A stretch of 64,000 bases of DNA from Roseomonas sp. (lineage in GTDB: Bacteria > Pseudomonadota > Alphaproteobacteria > Acetobacterales > Acetobacteraceae): contig JADCFX010000032.1 in assembly GCA_020249285.1 (NCBI GenBank), positions 120,504 to 184,503 on the forward strand, in the 5' to 3' direction. Numbering within the stretch: position 1 is the first letter of the stretch; each line of letters begins with the position of its first letter. The notes under the pieces were generated by a model. That model worked only from the letters and a program-made list of their open reading frames with translations. It was not told where the DNA came from and searched no databases. Position numbers and translations under genes: made by a program. Of this stretch, positions 24,529 through 34,017 are shown piece by piece.

Positions 24529-25320
24529 ATGACGACCGCCAAGGCTTCGTCGGCACCCCCGGGCCGGCGAAATGGCGTGGTGCTCCAGCGTGCTTTGCTG
24601 CGGAGCGCCCGTCCCCCAAGGTTTCGTTCTTCCGGGTATTCGGCCCCTGCGGCCTTCAGACTTTTTCTCCGCAAAGCGCGCAGCGCCTCAGCCGTGACGC
24701 TTGCGCTTTTGCTGAGCCTTTTCGGCGCCGCCTGCGCGGGCCCGCCGGCGCCGGTCACGCAAGCCTCAGACGCGCTGGCGCGCGAGGCCAATTCACCGCG
24801 CGCTGCCTGCCTTGTCGCCGCGCGCCAGGCCGAAATCACCCATGGCGTGCCGGAAGGGCTGCTGACCGCCATCGCGCTGAATGAAAGCGGGCTGCATGCC
24901 TATGCGCTCAATCTGCGGGGCCGCGCCTATTTCCCGAATAGCCGAGAGGAAGCGCGCCGCATGCTTGTGGCCGCAGGCGGGCGCGGCATGGCCGGGTGCT
25001 TCCAGATCAATGCTAGGGTTCATGTGGCGCGTGGCGAGGATTGGCCGCTTGATCCGCCTCAGGCAGCCGATTGGGCGGCGCGCTATCTGGTGCGGCATTA
25101 TGAAAATCATGGCGATTGGGGCCGCGCGATATTGCGCTGGCATGGGGCTTCAGCGTCGCGCGGCGGCACGCAGATCATTTGCCGCGTGCATAGCAAGCTG
25201 GAAGTGACGGCGCCAGGCAGCACCCTGTTTAATGATCGGTGCCGCCCAGGGGCATCTCAATGGGCGCGCATCAGGCAAAATGGCGCGGCCCATTTGGAAG
25301 TGGCGGAATCCGCCGACTAG
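24529..25320 (+). CDS. Lytic transglycosylase-like protein, SLT fold
   Basis: A protein of about 263 residues with a C-terminal lysozyme-like domain. LLTAIALNESGLHAYALNLRG contains the ES pair of SLT-type transglycosylases, with the glutamate expected to be catalytic. GRGMAGCFQINARVH and WAARYLVRHYENHGDWGRAILRWHG match later motifs. It would cleave peptidoglycan in the periplasm. A hydrophobic stretch with a possible lipobox (ALLLSLFGAAC) falls about 65 residues into the frame, after a basic, low-complexity region. The true start is therefore doubtful: ATG 24475, ATG 24529 and GTG 24694 are all possible, and only the last gives a normal lipoprotein signal. Confidence 0.72.
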   Translation: MTTAKASSAPPGRRNGVVLQRALLRSARPPRFRSSGYSAPAAFRLFLRKARSASAVTLALLLSLFGAACAGPPAPVTQASDALAREANSPRAACLVAARQAEITHGVPEGLLTAIALNESGLHAYALNLRGRAYFPNSREEARRMLVAAGGRGMAGCFQINARVHVARGEDWPLDPPQAADWAARYLVRHYENHGDWGRAILRWHGASASRGGTQIICRVHSKLEVTAPGSTLFNDRCRPGASQWARIRQNGAAHLEVAESAD

Positions 25321-25332
25321 GCGGAGGCGCCC

Positions 25333-26913
25333 TTAAGGCGCCGCCCGCACCCCCATCGCCAGCGTTCTTTCATCCATGCGCGGTTCATGGCGCAGGCCCT
25401 TACGCAGGCCCCAGGTGTTCAAATACTGCACCAATTGGATCAGTGGTTCTTCATCGGCATAACGGGCGATGGCTTCGTGCCAGATCTTCTCCCGCGCTGC
25501 ATCATCCAGCGTGGCCGATCCGCGCGCGGCGAATTCATCGAAAACCGGGCTTGAAAACCGTGCATTATTATTGGCGCCGGTCAGGCGCTGACGGTCATGG
25601 GTTGCGACTGTATTGACCAGGAAGTTCGAAGCCTCCCCAGTGGAACTGCCCCAGGCGCCGATCTGCATGGCGTATTCCACCCGCGCGCGGCGGGGCACAA
25701 AGGCTGTCCAAGGCGCGGCATCTACCGCGGTGCGAATGCCAATCCGCGTCCACATCTGTGCCACAGCCTGCGCCAGCCGCGCATCATTCGGCCAGCGGTC
25801 ATTTGGGGTATGCAGCGTGATGCGGAAGCCATCCGGATAGCCCGCTTCGGCCAAAAGCCGCTTCGCCCCATCGGGGTCAAAACGCCTGGGCTTTACGGCA
25901 GGGTTATAGCCAAAGGTACCCTCCGGCAGCCATTGCGCGGTGGCGGTCGCCGCCCCTTCCATCACGCGGTCCACCAAAGCATCCCGGTTGATCGCCATGG
26001 AAAGTGCGCGACGCACCCGCACATCCTTCCAGGGGTTCACTGTCAACGGCGTGCCATTATTATCCGTAATCAACGGCGTGCCGCCATCGCGCGAATAATC
26101 CGGCACCATGTAAACAGTTCGGAGGCTTGGGATTTCCGTGACGGTCACGCGCGGGTCGCGCCGAAGGCGCGCCAGATCGCTGGTTGGGATTTGTTCGATG
26201 ATGTCCACATCGCCCGCGAGCAAAGCAGCGGTGCGCGAGGCATCATTCAGCAAAAAGCGCTGATTGGACCGCGCCCAGGGTTCCTTCGGCCCCCAATAGC
26301 CATCATGGCGCGCCAATTCCACTCGATCGCCAGAACGATAGGACAGCAGCCGATAAGGCCCGGTGCCGATGGCGGCCTTGCCGGAATTGAAATCCTCACT
26401 GCTCGCACCTTCCGCCGCGTGGCGGGCGATGATGCAAACCGAAGCAAGGTCAAGCGGCATCAGCGGATGCGGCGCGCTGGTATGCAGGATCAGCGTATGC
26501 GGATCGGGGGTTTCCACCTTGGTGATGGCGCGCAGAAACCCGCCAAAGCCGCCCGGGCTATTGGGCACACCGGCTTGCACGCGCGCGAAGGTGAAGACGA
26601 CATCATCGGCGGTGAAAGGCTTGCCATCATGCCAGGTCACACCGCGCCGCAGCTTGAACTCCCACACCGTGTCGGAGACAACGCGCCAGCTTTCGGCCAA
26701 GCTCGGCTGCGGGCCGGCGCGTTCATCGCGTTCCACCAGCCGGTCAAAAATGTGATGCGTCAGCGCATTATTCGGCCCGACATTGTGGAAATGAGGGTCA
26801 ATCGTCGTCACCGGCGCGCCCAAGCCAACGGTCAGCGTTTGCGCGCTTGGCGTGCTGATGGCCAAGGGCAGCGCGATCAGCGCGGCGAGCAGGGTTTTGG
26901 TCGGATAGTTCAT
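25333..26913 (-). CDS. ABC transporter substrate-binding protein, family 5 (peptide/opine type)
   Basis: A 526-residue periplasmic receptor of the oligopeptide/dipeptide (SBP_bac_5) class. A signal peptide (MNYPTKTLLAALIALPLAISTPSA) precedes the mature start. Typical elements are PHFHNVGPNNALTHHIFDRLV, LAESWRVVSDTVWEFKLRRGVTWHDGKPFTADDVVF, and KPRRFDPDGAKRLLAEAGYPDGF. Ligands in this class include peptides, nickel, glutathione and opines; none can be chosen here. No permease or ATPase genes adjoin it, so it is an orphan receptor or shares a transporter elsewhere. Its stop lies 13 bases from the convergent lytic transglycosylase. Confidence 0.9.
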   Translation of the reverse strand: MNYPTKTLLAALIALPLAISTPSAQTLTVGLGAPVTTIDPHFHNVGPNNALTHHIFDRLVERDERAGPQPSLAESWRVVSDTVWEFKLRRGVTWHDGKPFTADDVVFTFARVQAGVPNSPGGFGGFLRAITKVETPDPHTLILHTSAPHPLMPLDLASVCIIARHAAEGASSEDFNSGKAAIGTGPYRLLSYRSGDRVELARHDGYWGPKEPWARSNQRFLLNDASRTAALLAGDVDIIEQIPTSDLARLRRDPRVTVTEIPSLRTVYMVPDYSRDGGTPLITDNNGTPLTVNPWKDVRVRRALSMAINRDALVDRVMEGAATATAQWLPEGTFGYNPAVKPRRFDPDGAKRLLAEAGYPDGFRITLHTPNDRWPNDARLAQAVAQMWTRIGIRTAVDAAPWTAFVPRRARVEYAMQIGAWGSSTGEASNFLVNTVATHDRQRLTGANNNARFSSPVFDEFAARGSATLDDAAREKIWHEAIARYADEEPLIQLVQYLNTWGLRKGLRHEPRMDERTLAMGVRAAP

Positions 26914-27013
26914 CGCAGCCTCCCGGACAGTTCTTACCCAGAAGGCTAACGCGGCTTGGCGGCGCCGCGCCAGAGGCTCGCAGCAAAAAAAACTGCGTCA
27001 CCCAACCCGGCAA

Positions 27014-27910
27014 TCACTTCTTATTGGCGAAAAGGCACAAATACTCCCAAGCCATGGTGGCCGCAGCCAAGGCCGTAATTTCTGAGACATCATAGGCCGG
27101 CGCCACTTCCACAAAATCTGCGCCGCGAAAATCCACACCTGCCATGCCGCGCAGAATGGCCTGGGCCTGCCAGCTTGCCAGCCCGCCAATCTCCGGCGTG
27201 CCGGTGCCTGGCGCGAAGGCGGGATCAAGCCCGTCAATATCGAAGGAAAGATAGCAAGGGCCTTCGCCAAGCACGCCGCGTATCTGCTGAATGAAGGAGG
27301 CGATGGGCGCCTGATGCACATCCTGCGCGGACAGGACGGTCGCCCCCTGGTCGCGGGTCCAGGCATAGTTTTCCGGCCAAGCGGGGGCGCGAATACCGAC
27401 CTGCACCATGCGCCGCGGTTCCACTAGCCCTTCATTCAGGGCATGCCAAAACACCGTGCCATGGGCGAAGCTTTGGCCGAAGTTATCCTCGCCCGTATCC
27501 ATATGCGCATCCACATGCAGCAGGCCGAGCGGTACTCCGAGCCGCTTCTTCAGCGCCCTGAGCAATGCCAGCGTGATGCTATGCTCCCCGCCAAAGGCAA
27601 TCAGATGCGCGAGCCCCGTGGCCTGTTCTTCAATCAGGGCAAGGCTTTTTTCCATATCGCCCAGCGCGATGTCGAATTCCCCAAGATCAGAAAGATCAAG
27701 AGCGGCTGGCTTGGCGCCGCTGATCGGGTGGCGCCCATCGGTCAGCATGCGCGCCGCAGCGCGAATGGCGCGTGGCCCATCACGCGCACCGGCCCGGTTG
27801 GTCGTGCCGATATCAAGCGGCACGCCGGCCACGCAAAAGGCAGCGCTGCGATCATGCGCGCGCGCGCCAAGAAAGGAATGAGGGGCAGCAAAGGTAATGG
27901 GGGCGGACAT
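27014..27910 (-). CDS. speB: Agmatinase-like ureohydrolase
   Basis: A 298-residue ureohydrolase of the arginase/agmatinase superfamily, which splits urea from guanidino compounds with two manganese ions. The metal ligands are all present: His110 in FGGEHS, Asp134, His136 and Asp138 in HVDAHMDTG, and Asp224 and Asp226 in SFDIDGLDP. The GTGTPEIGGL segment that shapes the substrate pocket is also there. Agmatinase is the commonest annotation, but related enzymes act on guanidinobutyrate, guanidinopropionate or formiminoglutamate, and sequence alone does not settle it. The start is placed at MSAPITF because the family begins close to it. Confidence 0.85.
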   Translation of the reverse strand: MSAPITFAAPHSFLGARAHDRSAAFCVAGVPLDIGTTNRAGARDGPRAIRAAARMLTDGRHPISGAKPAALDLSDLGEFDIALGDMEKSLALIEEQATGLAHLIAFGGEHSITLALLRALKKRLGVPLGLLHVDAHMDTGEDNFGQSFAHGTVFWHALNEGLVEPRRMVQVGIRAPAWPENYAWTRDQGATVLSAQDVHQAPIASFIQQIRGVLGEGPCYLSFDIDGLDPAFAPGTGTPEIGGLASWQAQAILRGMAGVDFRGADFVEVAPAYDVSEITALAAATMAWEYLCLFANKK

Positions 27911-28018
27911 GGGCGCTTTCTGCAATCCGCCCCCTTTCCTGTCCAGGGGGCGGCGCGCGGCGTGACACAAATCCCCAGTGAGACGGGACGCTCAGCAAAG
28001 CGCCCCGGTGTCAGGGCA

Positions 28019-28801
28019 TTAGCCTTGGCGTTCCACCATCAGCTTCTTGATCTCACCAATCGCCTGCGCGGGGTTCAGCCCCTTGGGGCAGGTGCGCGTG
28101 CAATTCATGATGGTGTGGCAGCGATAAAGCCGGAAGGGGTCTTCCAGATTATCCAAGCGCTCCCCGGTGGCTTCATCACGAGAATCCGCAATCCAGCGAT
28201 AGGCCTGCAACAGCACCGCCGGGCCAAGATACCGGTCCCCATTCCACCAATAGGAAGGGCAGGAAGTTGAGCAGCAGAAGCACAGAATGCATTCCCACAA
28301 GCCATCCAACTTCGCGCGTTCTTCCTTGGATTGCAGGCGTTCCGCATCGGGCGGCGGGGGCGTGTCTGATTTCAGCCAGGGTTCCACGCTGCGAAGCTGC
28401 GCGTAGATTTGCGACAAATCCGGCACCAGATCCTTCACCACCGGCATATGCGGCAGCGGGTTGATGCGCACATCGCCCTTCACTTCATCAATCGGCTTCA
28501 GGCAGGCAAGCGTATTCAGCCCGTCAATATTCATGGAGCATGAACCGCAAATCCCTTCCCGGCAGGAACGCCGGAAGGTGAGCGTGCTGTCCACCTCATT
28601 CTTGATCTTGATCAGCGCGTCCAGCACCATCGGCCCGCATTGGTCGAGATCAATTTCAAAAGTGTCATTGCGCGGATTTTCGCCGGAATCAGGGTCCCAG
28701 CGATAAATCTTGAAATTCTTGACCTGTTTCGCGCCGGCGGGCGCCTTATGCGTCTTGCCGGCGCCGATGGTCGAATTCTTGGGCAGGGTGAAAGTGGCCA
28801 T
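28019..28801 (-). CDS. sdhB: Succinate dehydrogenase iron-sulfur subunit
   Basis: The 260-residue electron-transfer subunit of complex II, on the cytoplasmic face of the inner membrane. Three Fe-S cluster sites are visible: the [2Fe-2S] group at Cys80, Cys85, Cys88 and Cys100 ([15 protein letters not shown]), then [12 protein letters not shown] for the [4Fe-4S] cluster, and [17 protein letters not shown] for the [3Fe-4S] cluster. Length is normal. It is preceded by AGAGGA nine bases before the ATG. Unusually, vapD rather than sdhA is directly upstream; its stop is 14 bases before this start. Confidence 0.97.
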   Translation of the reverse strand: MATFTLPKNSTIGAGKTHKAPAGAKQVKNFKIYRWDPDSGENPRNDTFEIDLDQCGPMVLDALIKIKNEVDSTLTFRRSCREGICGSCSMNIDGLNTLACLKPIDEVKGDVRINPLPHMPVVKDLVPDLSQIYAQLRSVEPWLKSDTPPPPDAERLQSKEERAKLDGLWECILCFCCSTSCPSYWWNGDRYLGPAVLLQAYRWIADSRDEATGERLDNLEDPFRLYRCHTIMNCTRTCPKGLNPAQAIGEIKKLMVERQG

Positions 28802-28815
28802 AATGCAAGATCCTC

Positions 28816-29115
28816 TTAAGCGCCACTTATGGCATCAATAGCGGGGCGCAGATCATTATTGTCCTCGATGCGAAGCATACGGATGTCTCTGACACAGGGG
28901 CCAAACCAGGCGAATTCGCGGGTCAATTCCTGGACAGCGATGACGCACTTCACGGCATCCACGTTATCATTTCCGAAATAGACGCTTCCTTGCTGCCGTT
29001 CAAAACCGTAGCGCGCCAGAATTCTGCGGACATCACTATAAGCGTTTTGCCAACTTGCCCCGCTGTAGCCAGCCTGTAGCGCCGTGGTGTCCATATCGAA
29101 TGAGATCGCATACAT
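28816..29115 (-). CDS. vapD: VapD-family endoribonuclease/virulence-associated protein D
   Basis: A complete 99-residue VapD protein that begins [13 protein letters not shown]. It keeps the invariant FD pair with Asp7, the residue reported as catalytic in the Helicobacter pylori VapD ribonuclease, plus [25 protein letters not shown], and [19 protein letters not shown]. The fold is Cas2-like and VapD proteins cleave mRNA; some act as toxins with VapX. GAGGAG seven to eight bases before ATG 29115 fixes the start; a longer frame from 29211 lacks such a site. It sits inside the sdh operon, between sdhA and sdhB, on the same strand, with no VapX-like antitoxin visible. Confidence 0.93.
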   Translation of the reverse strand: MYAISFDMDTTALQAGYSGASWQNAYSDVRRILARYGFERQQGSVYFGNDNVDAVKCVIAVQELTREFAWFGPCVRDIRMLRIEDNNDLRPAIDAISGA

Positions 29116-29213
29116 GCTCGGACTCCTCAGCGATACCCTGTTATGGCCAATGCCAAAACTTGTGGCCGCCGGGCGAACAGCCGAAGATGCTCTCCTTTGC
29201 GGCGCCTGCATGT

Positions 29214-31025
29214 TCAGTAAACCCGCGCCTTGGGGGGGAAGACCTGCACTTCATTCGTCAGCGTGCGCATCTTCACATCGCGGTAGTCAAGCTTCACTTC
29301 CCGCTTGTCATTCACCCAAGCCAGCGTGTGCTTCATCCAGTTATCATCGTCACGCTCAGGGAAATCCTCATGCGCATGGGCGCCGCGGCTTTCCTTGCGC
29401 GCTTCGCCGCCGACAACCGTGGTCAGCGCATTGCCGATCAGGTTATCAAGCTCCAGCGCTTCCACCAGATCGCTGTTCCAGATCAGGCTGCGATCGGCGA
29501 TTTTGATGTCGCTATAGCTGCCCGCGACTTGCGCCATTTTCGCGACCCCTTCCTTGAGCAGTTCTGAGGTACGGAACACCGCCGCATGGGTCTGCATGGT
29601 ACGCTGCATGGCCAGGCGCAGTTCGGCGACATTGGTGCCGCCCTTGGCGTGGCGCACGCGATCAAAGCGATCCAGGCTAGACTCACCCGCCTTGGACGGC
29701 AGCGGCGGCTGGGAAGCACCGGGCTTGATGGTCTCTGCCGCGCGATGCGCTGCCGCACGGCCAAACACCACCAGGTCAAGCAGCGAATTCGTGCCAAGGC
29801 GGTTCGCGCCATGGACGGAAACACAAGCCGCTTCCCCCACCGCCATCAGGCCCTGCACCACGCGGTCTTGATCCTTCGCGGTTGGGTTCAGCACTTCGGT
29901 GTGAATATTCGTAGGAATGCCGCCCATATTGTAATGCACAGTCGGCAGGATGGGGATCGGCTCCTTCGTCACATCCACGCCCGAGAAAATCTTGGCGGTC
30001 TCCGAAATCCCCGGCAGGCGTTCATGCAGAATGGCCGCGCCCAGATGTTCCAGATGCAGATGGATATGATCGCGCTCAGGGCCCACGCCGCGCCCTTCGC
30101 GGATTTCCATGGACATGGCGCGAGAAACCACGTCGCGGCTCGCCAAATCCTTGGCCGTCGGCGCATAGCGTTCCATGAAACGCTCGCCTTCCGAATTGGT
30201 CAGATAGCCACCTTCACCGCGCGCCCCTTCCGTGATCAGGCAGCCGGCGCCGTAAATTCCGGTTGGGTGGAATTGCACGAATTCCTGATCCTGCAAGGGC
30301 AGGCCCGCGCGCAGCACCATCCCGCCGCCATCACCCGTGCAGGTATGGGCCGAGGTGCAGGAGAAATAGGCGCGGCCATACCCCCCTGTCGCCAGCACCA
30401 CGCTTTGCGCGCGGAAGCGATGGATGGAGCCATCTTCCAGGCACCAGGCGGTGACACCGCGGCACACACCTTCATCATCCATGATCAGGTCAAGCGCGAT
30501 ATATTCAACGAAGAACTCGCAGCCATGCTTCAAGGATTGCTGATAGAGCGTGTGCAGAATGGCGTGCCCCGTCCGGTCAGCCGCGGCACAGGCGCGCATC
30601 GCTGGCGTCTTGCCGTAATCCTGCATATGCCCGCCAAAGGGGCGCTGATAGATGCGGCCATCTTCGGTGCGGCTGAAGGGCACGCCGTAATGTTCAAGCT
30701 CAATCACGGCAGGGATGGCTTCGCGGCACATATATTCAATGGCGTCCTGGTCACCCAGCCAGTCAGACCCCTTCACGGTGTCATACATGTGCCAGCGCCA
30801 ATCATCTTCGCCCATATTGCCAAGCGCGGCGCCAATGCCGCCTTGGGCTGCGACGGTGTGGCTACGCGTCGGGAAGACCTTGGTAATGCAGGCGGTCTTC
30901 AGCCCCGCCGCCCCCATGCCAAACGTGGCGCGCAGCCCGGCGCCACCAGCGCCTACCACCACCACATCATAGGTATGGTCCACAATCCGATAGGCGCCAT
31001 TGGAAGGCTTGCTGATCGCATTCAT
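29214..31025 (-). CDS. sdhA: Succinate dehydrogenase flavoprotein subunit
   Basis: The 603-residue FAD-carrying subunit that oxidises succinate to fumarate at the cytoplasmic side of the inner membrane. The dinucleotide fold is [35 protein letters not shown] holds the histidine that binds FAD covalently, and [21 protein letters not shown] and [14 protein letters not shown] are also diagnostic. Length matches the family. sdhD and sdhC precede it, while sdhB is separated from it by vapD and a 98-base gap. Confidence 0.97.
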   Translation of the reverse strand: MNAISKPSNGAYRIVDHTYDVVVVGAGGAGLRATFGMGAAGLKTACITKVFPTRSHTVAAQGGIGAALGNMGEDDWRWHMYDTVKGSDWLGDQDAIEYMCREAIPAVIELEHYGVPFSRTEDGRIYQRPFGGHMQDYGKTPAMRACAAADRTGHAILHTLYQQSLKHGCEFFVEYIALDLIMDDEGVCRGVTAWCLEDGSIHRFRAQSVVLATGGYGRAYFSCTSAHTCTGDGGGMVLRAGLPLQDQEFVQFHPTGIYGAGCLITEGARGEGGYLTNSEGERFMERYAPTAKDLASRDVVSRAMSMEIREGRGVGPERDHIHLHLEHLGAAILHERLPGISETAKIFSGVDVTKEPIPILPTVHYNMGGIPTNIHTEVLNPTAKDQDRVVQGLMAVGEAACVSVHGANRLGTNSLLDLVVFGRAAAHRAAETIKPGASQPPLPSKAGESSLDRFDRVRHAKGGTNVAELRLAMQRTMQTHAAVFRTSELLKEGVAKMAQVAGSYSDIKIADRSLIWNSDLVEALELDNLIGNALTTVVGGEARKESRGAHAHEDFPERDDDNWMKHTLAWVNDKREVKLDYRDVKMRTLTNEVQVFPPKARVY

Positions 31026-31092
31026 TGCTTCATCTCATCCTGCCAAGCGGCGGGGAATACGCCCCGGACCCGCATCATTCCTCAACCAAAAC

Positions 31093-31491
31093 TCACAGCG
31101 CGATGCGCAAAACACTCAGCGTTGCAGCGAGCCACATCAGCACGGCAAGCCCATTCACCGCGCAAATCGCGGCAAAGCGCTTCAACTCATCACGCACATA
31201 ATCTTCAATCACCACCTGCAAACCAGCCGCCGCGTGATGGAACGCCGCGGTCAGGAAGGCCAGCAGCAAGACCGCATTGAATGTATTGCCGATCCATTCC
31301 AATACAACCACGTAATCGGCGCCCATCAAGCGCGTCAGGGAAAAGATCAACCAGATCGAAAGCGGCAAAAGCGCGATGGAGGTCACGCGCTGCATCCACC
31401 AATGCCGCGTGCCGCCCTTGGCGGAGCCCATGCCGCGCGCGCGCCCGAGCGGGCTGCGAAGTGAACGGATTGAGGCGCTGTCTTCAGCCAT
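31093..31491 (-). CDS. sdhD: Succinate dehydrogenase membrane anchor subunit
   Basis: A 132-residue anchor with three membrane helices at about residues 34-55 (RVTSIALLPLSIWLIFSLT), 61-87 and 105-130. AAFHHAAAGLQVVIEDYV contains the histidine pair and the acidic residue expected near the heme and quinone site. With SdhC it binds ubiquinone and heme b and attaches SdhAB to the inner membrane. It lies 12 bases after sdhC and 67 bases before sdhA. Confidence 0.92.
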   Translation of the reverse strand: MAEDSASIRSLRSPLGRARGMGSAKGGTRHWWMQRVTSIALLPLSIWLIFSLTRLMGADYVVVLEWIGNTFNAVLLLAFLTAAFHHAAAGLQVVIEDYVRDELKRFAAICAVNGLAVLMWLAATLSVLRIAL

Positions 31492-31503
31492 GATGATGCC
31501 TCC

Positions 31504-31908
31504 TCAGACCAAAATCAGCAGCCAGGTGAGAATGGTCAGCACCGCCGTGCCAATCACCACCAGGCGCCCGGAACGATAGGCGGCATCCATGGCAAAGCCG
31601 TGGCCCGCATCCCAGAACAAATGCCGAATGCCGGCCAGCGTGTGATACCAAGCCGCAACGGTCAGCCCAAACAGCACCACCCAACCCAGGAAGGACCCGA
31701 AGACCCATTGCGCGGTGGCGAAAGCGCCCTGCCCCGTACCGGCGGCCACCAGCCACCAGACCAGCAGCACCAGCCCGCCGCACCAAGCCACACCGGAAAT
31801 ACGGTGCAGAATGGACAGCAGGCTCGTCATTTGCATCATGTCATAAACTTGCAAATGCGGCGACAAAGGCCGGCGCGTCAGCGTGCCATCGGAACGGCGA
31901 CCAACCAT
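31504..31908 (-). CDS. sdhC: Succinate dehydrogenase cytochrome b556 subunit
   Basis: A 134-residue membrane subunit of complex II. RPLSPHLQVYDMMQMTSLLSILHRISG is the conserved N-terminal region with the serine and arginine of the ubiquinone site, and AAWYHTLAGIRHLFWDAGHG carries the heme-ligand histidine. Three hydrophobic helices follow the expected pattern. I place the start at ATG 31908 because GGGAGG lies six bases upstream; an ATG at 31941 would add 11 residues. It is the first gene of the sdh operon and has a good promoter match at 32003-32031. Confidence 0.92.
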   Translation of the reverse strand: MVGRRSDGTLTRRPLSPHLQVYDMMQMTSLLSILHRISGVAWCGGLVLLVWWLVAAGTGQGAFATAQWVFGSFLGWVVLFGLTVAAWYHTLAGIRHLFWDAGHGFAMDAAYRSGRLVVIGTAVLTILTWLLILV

Positions 31909-32002
31909 GGCCGCCTCCCGCGCATCTTTAATCCTTGCCATCAACCCAACTCCAACGATCCGACTCAGCGCGGGGTCCGCGCCGGCGAACTTCTTCCGTG
32001 TC

Positions 32003-32031
32003 TTTCTAAGTGGCGCATGCCATAGCGTCAA
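32003..32031 (-). promoter_or_regulatory. Candidate sigma-70 promoter of the sdh operon
   Basis: On the minus strand TTGACG (32026-32031) is followed after 17 bases by TAGAAA (32003-32008), a good -35 and a fair -10 match. Transcription would start near 31996, giving a leader of about 88 bases before sdhC. Confidence 0.5.
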
Positions 32032-32127
32032 CTCAGGCAGACACAGGCCATATTGACCCGAAAAGATTGACGAATTCGCCACTCAGGCGCAGTTTTACGC
32101 CCCAATCTGACAGGGGCCCCAGGGCTC

Positions 32128-33363
32128 ATGAGCGCTGCAACTTCCGAAGCCCCAGGGGCCAGCCAGGATGCCCGAATCATCGCCCTGATCGGCACCGGGC
32201 ATTTCCTGTCCCATTTCTACATGCTCTGCCTGCCGCCGCTGTTTTTGGTCTGGCGGGAGGAATTCGGCGCTTCCTATGCTGAATTGGGCCTGACGGTTGC
32301 GCTGATGAGCGGCACGACGGCCTTGCTGCAAACCCCGGTGGGCTTCGCGGTGGACCGCTACGGCGCCAGGCCCTTCTTGGTGGGCGGCACGCTGATCATG
32401 GCGCTTGCCATCTCCGGCATGGCTTTCGCGCCGGGGGTTTGGGCGCTGTGGTTGCTCGCGATCCTCTCGGGCGTGGGCAATAGCGTGATCCACCCGGCGG
32501 ATTACGCGATACTCGCCGGCAGCATCCGGCAGGAACGTATGGGCCGCGCTTTTGCGATGCATACCTTCACCGGCAATCTGGGCTTCGCTTTGGCACCGCC
32601 CGTCATTGCCCTGCTGATGACGGTGATGGGCTGGCGGGAAGCACTTTTGCTGGTGGGCCTGCTCGGCGTGCCGGTGGTGGGCGCCATTCTGCTTCAAAGC
32701 CGCATCCTGAAGGACCAAGCCAAGCCCAAAACCACCGATGAGGCCGGGCAATCGGGCCGCGAATTGCTGCTTTCCCGCCCCATGCTGCTGTTTTTCGGCT
32801 TCTTCCTGCTTTCAGCCGCAGCGGGGTCGGGCATTCAGGCCTTTGTGATTACCGTTCTGGGCAAGCTTTGGGCGACACCCATCGCCACCGCTTCCATGGT
32901 CTTGACCGGCTATATGGCGGGGGCGACGGGCGGCACGTTGATCGGCGGCTGGTTCGTGGACCGCGCAAAAGCCAGAGGGCTGATGGGATTCATGACCATC
33001 CTGACCCTTTTCGCCATGGCGATGTTCCTGGTGCTGGGGCTGGTGGCGCTGCCGGAAATTGCCCTGCCAGGGGTTGGGCTGCTTGCTGGCCTCGCCATGG
33101 GGGCGTCGCGCACCCCGCGCGATGTCATGCTGAAAGATGCCTGCCCGCCGGGGCAGATTGGCAAGGTGTTTGGCTTTGTCTCCTCCGGCCTGCCTTTGGG
33201 GGGCGCCATTACGCCCGTGCCGCTCGGGTTTTTGATTGATATGGGCTATCCGATCCTGGTGCTGCCAGTGGTGGCGGCGCTGCTGGGGCTTTCGCTGTTG
33301 TGTGCCGGCGGGGCGCGGGCCAGCAGCAAAGCGACGAAAGCACGCGCCGTTGCGGCTGAATGA
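32128..33363 (+). CDS. Major facilitator superfamily transporter
   Basis: A 411-residue, 12-helix transporter. The helix 2-3 loop has a GxxxDRYGxRP-like element (VGFAVDRYGARPFLVGG), and the second half repeats it as GGTLIGGWFVDRAKARG; both are MFS signatures. The protein resembles the small-molecule and drug-efflux or Fsr-like branches more than sugar porters, but the substrate is unknown. The start at 32128 follows an AGGG. It is divergent from the sdh operon and followed seven bases later by the TRIC-type gene, so it heads a run of three membrane proteins. Confidence 0.9.
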   Translation: MSAATSEAPGASQDARIIALIGTGHFLSHFYMLCLPPLFLVWREEFGASYAELGLTVALMSGTTALLQTPVGFAVDRYGARPFLVGGTLIMALAISGMAFAPGVWALWLLAILSGVGNSVIHPADYAILAGSIRQERMGRAFAMHTFTGNLGFALAPPVIALLMTVMGWREALLLVGLLGVPVVGAILLQSRILKDQAKPKTTDEAGQSGRELLLSRPMLLFFGFFLLSAAAGSGIQAFVITVLGKLWATPIATASMVLTGYMAGATGGTLIGGWFVDRAKARGLMGFMTILTLFAMAMFLVLGLVALPEIALPGVGLLAGLAMGASRTPRDVMLKDACPPGQIGKVFGFVSSGLPLGGAITPVPLGFLIDMGYPILVLPVVAALLGLSLLCAGGARASSKATKARAVAAE

Positions 33364-33369
33364 CACAAG

Positions 33370-34014
33370 ATGAGCACCTTTGATGAAGGGGTGGCCCTAT
33401 CCGCCTGGATAGCGGTTGCCGTTGTCGCGGCTTCGGGGGCGCTCAGCGCATCACGCAAACAACTTGATCCGGTGGGTTTCATCCTGATTGCCTGCGTCAC
33501 CGCCTTTGGCGGCGGCACGATGCGGGATTTGATTCTGGGGGCGCCAGTCTTTTGGTTGAAAGCGCCAGGCATGGTGCTGCTGGCGTCAGGCGTTGCACTG
33601 CTGGTGTTTTTCACGGCGCATCTTGTGGAACGACGCTTCGAGGCATTGCTCTGGGCTGATGCAGTCGGGCTTGGCCTATTCGCCGTGCTCGGTACGGAAG
33701 CAGCACTTCTCTGGGGCGGGCCACCTTGGGTCGCCATTCTGATGGGCACCATCACGGCAACCTTCGGCGGCATCCTGCGCGATATCATCTGCGCCGAATT
33801 GCCGCTGATCCTGCGGCGTGAAATCTACGCCACCGCGGCGGCCTTCGGCGCACTGGTTTTTGTGGTGCTGACCCAGGCCGGCATGCCGCGCGATTTGGCT
33901 TTACCCATCGGCGCCCTTGCTGGCTTCGCACTACGCGGCGCGGCCATCCTGCGCGGCTGGTCCATGCCGACCTATAAGGCCCGCCCCGGGCGCGATTACC
34001 CAGACGAACGCTAA
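33370..34014 (+). CDS. Trimeric intracellular cation (TRIC) channel family protein
   Basis: A 214-residue membrane protein of the bacterial TRIC (UPF0126/YadS-YicG) group, with seven predicted helices. It has two internal repeats, each with a glycine-rich turn: TAFGGGTMRDLILGAPVFWL in the first half and ATFGGILRDIICAELPLILR in the second, the hallmark of the family. Bacterial TRIC homologues form potassium-permeable channels; physiological role is unclear. It lies six bases after the MFS gene and three before the DMT gene. Confidence 0.9.
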   Translation: MSTFDEGVALSAWIAVAVVAASGALSASRKQLDPVGFILIACVTAFGGGTMRDLILGAPVFWLKAPGMVLLASGVALLVFFTAHLVERRFEALLWADAVGLGLFAVLGTEAALLWGGPPWVAILMGTITATFGGILRDIICAELPLILRREIYATAAAFGALVFVVLTQAGMPRDLALPIGALAGFALRGAAILRGWSMPTYKARPGRDYPDER

Positions 34015-34017
34015 CAC

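Noticed and set aside
28816..29211. Longer VapD of 131 residues starting at 29211
   Set aside because: The extra 32 residues are unlike VapD, and the GAGGAG site fits the internal ATG at 29115.
29586..31280. Long plus-strand frame of 564 codons
   Set aside because: It is the antisense of sdhA and sdhD, with no ribosome binding site and no family features.
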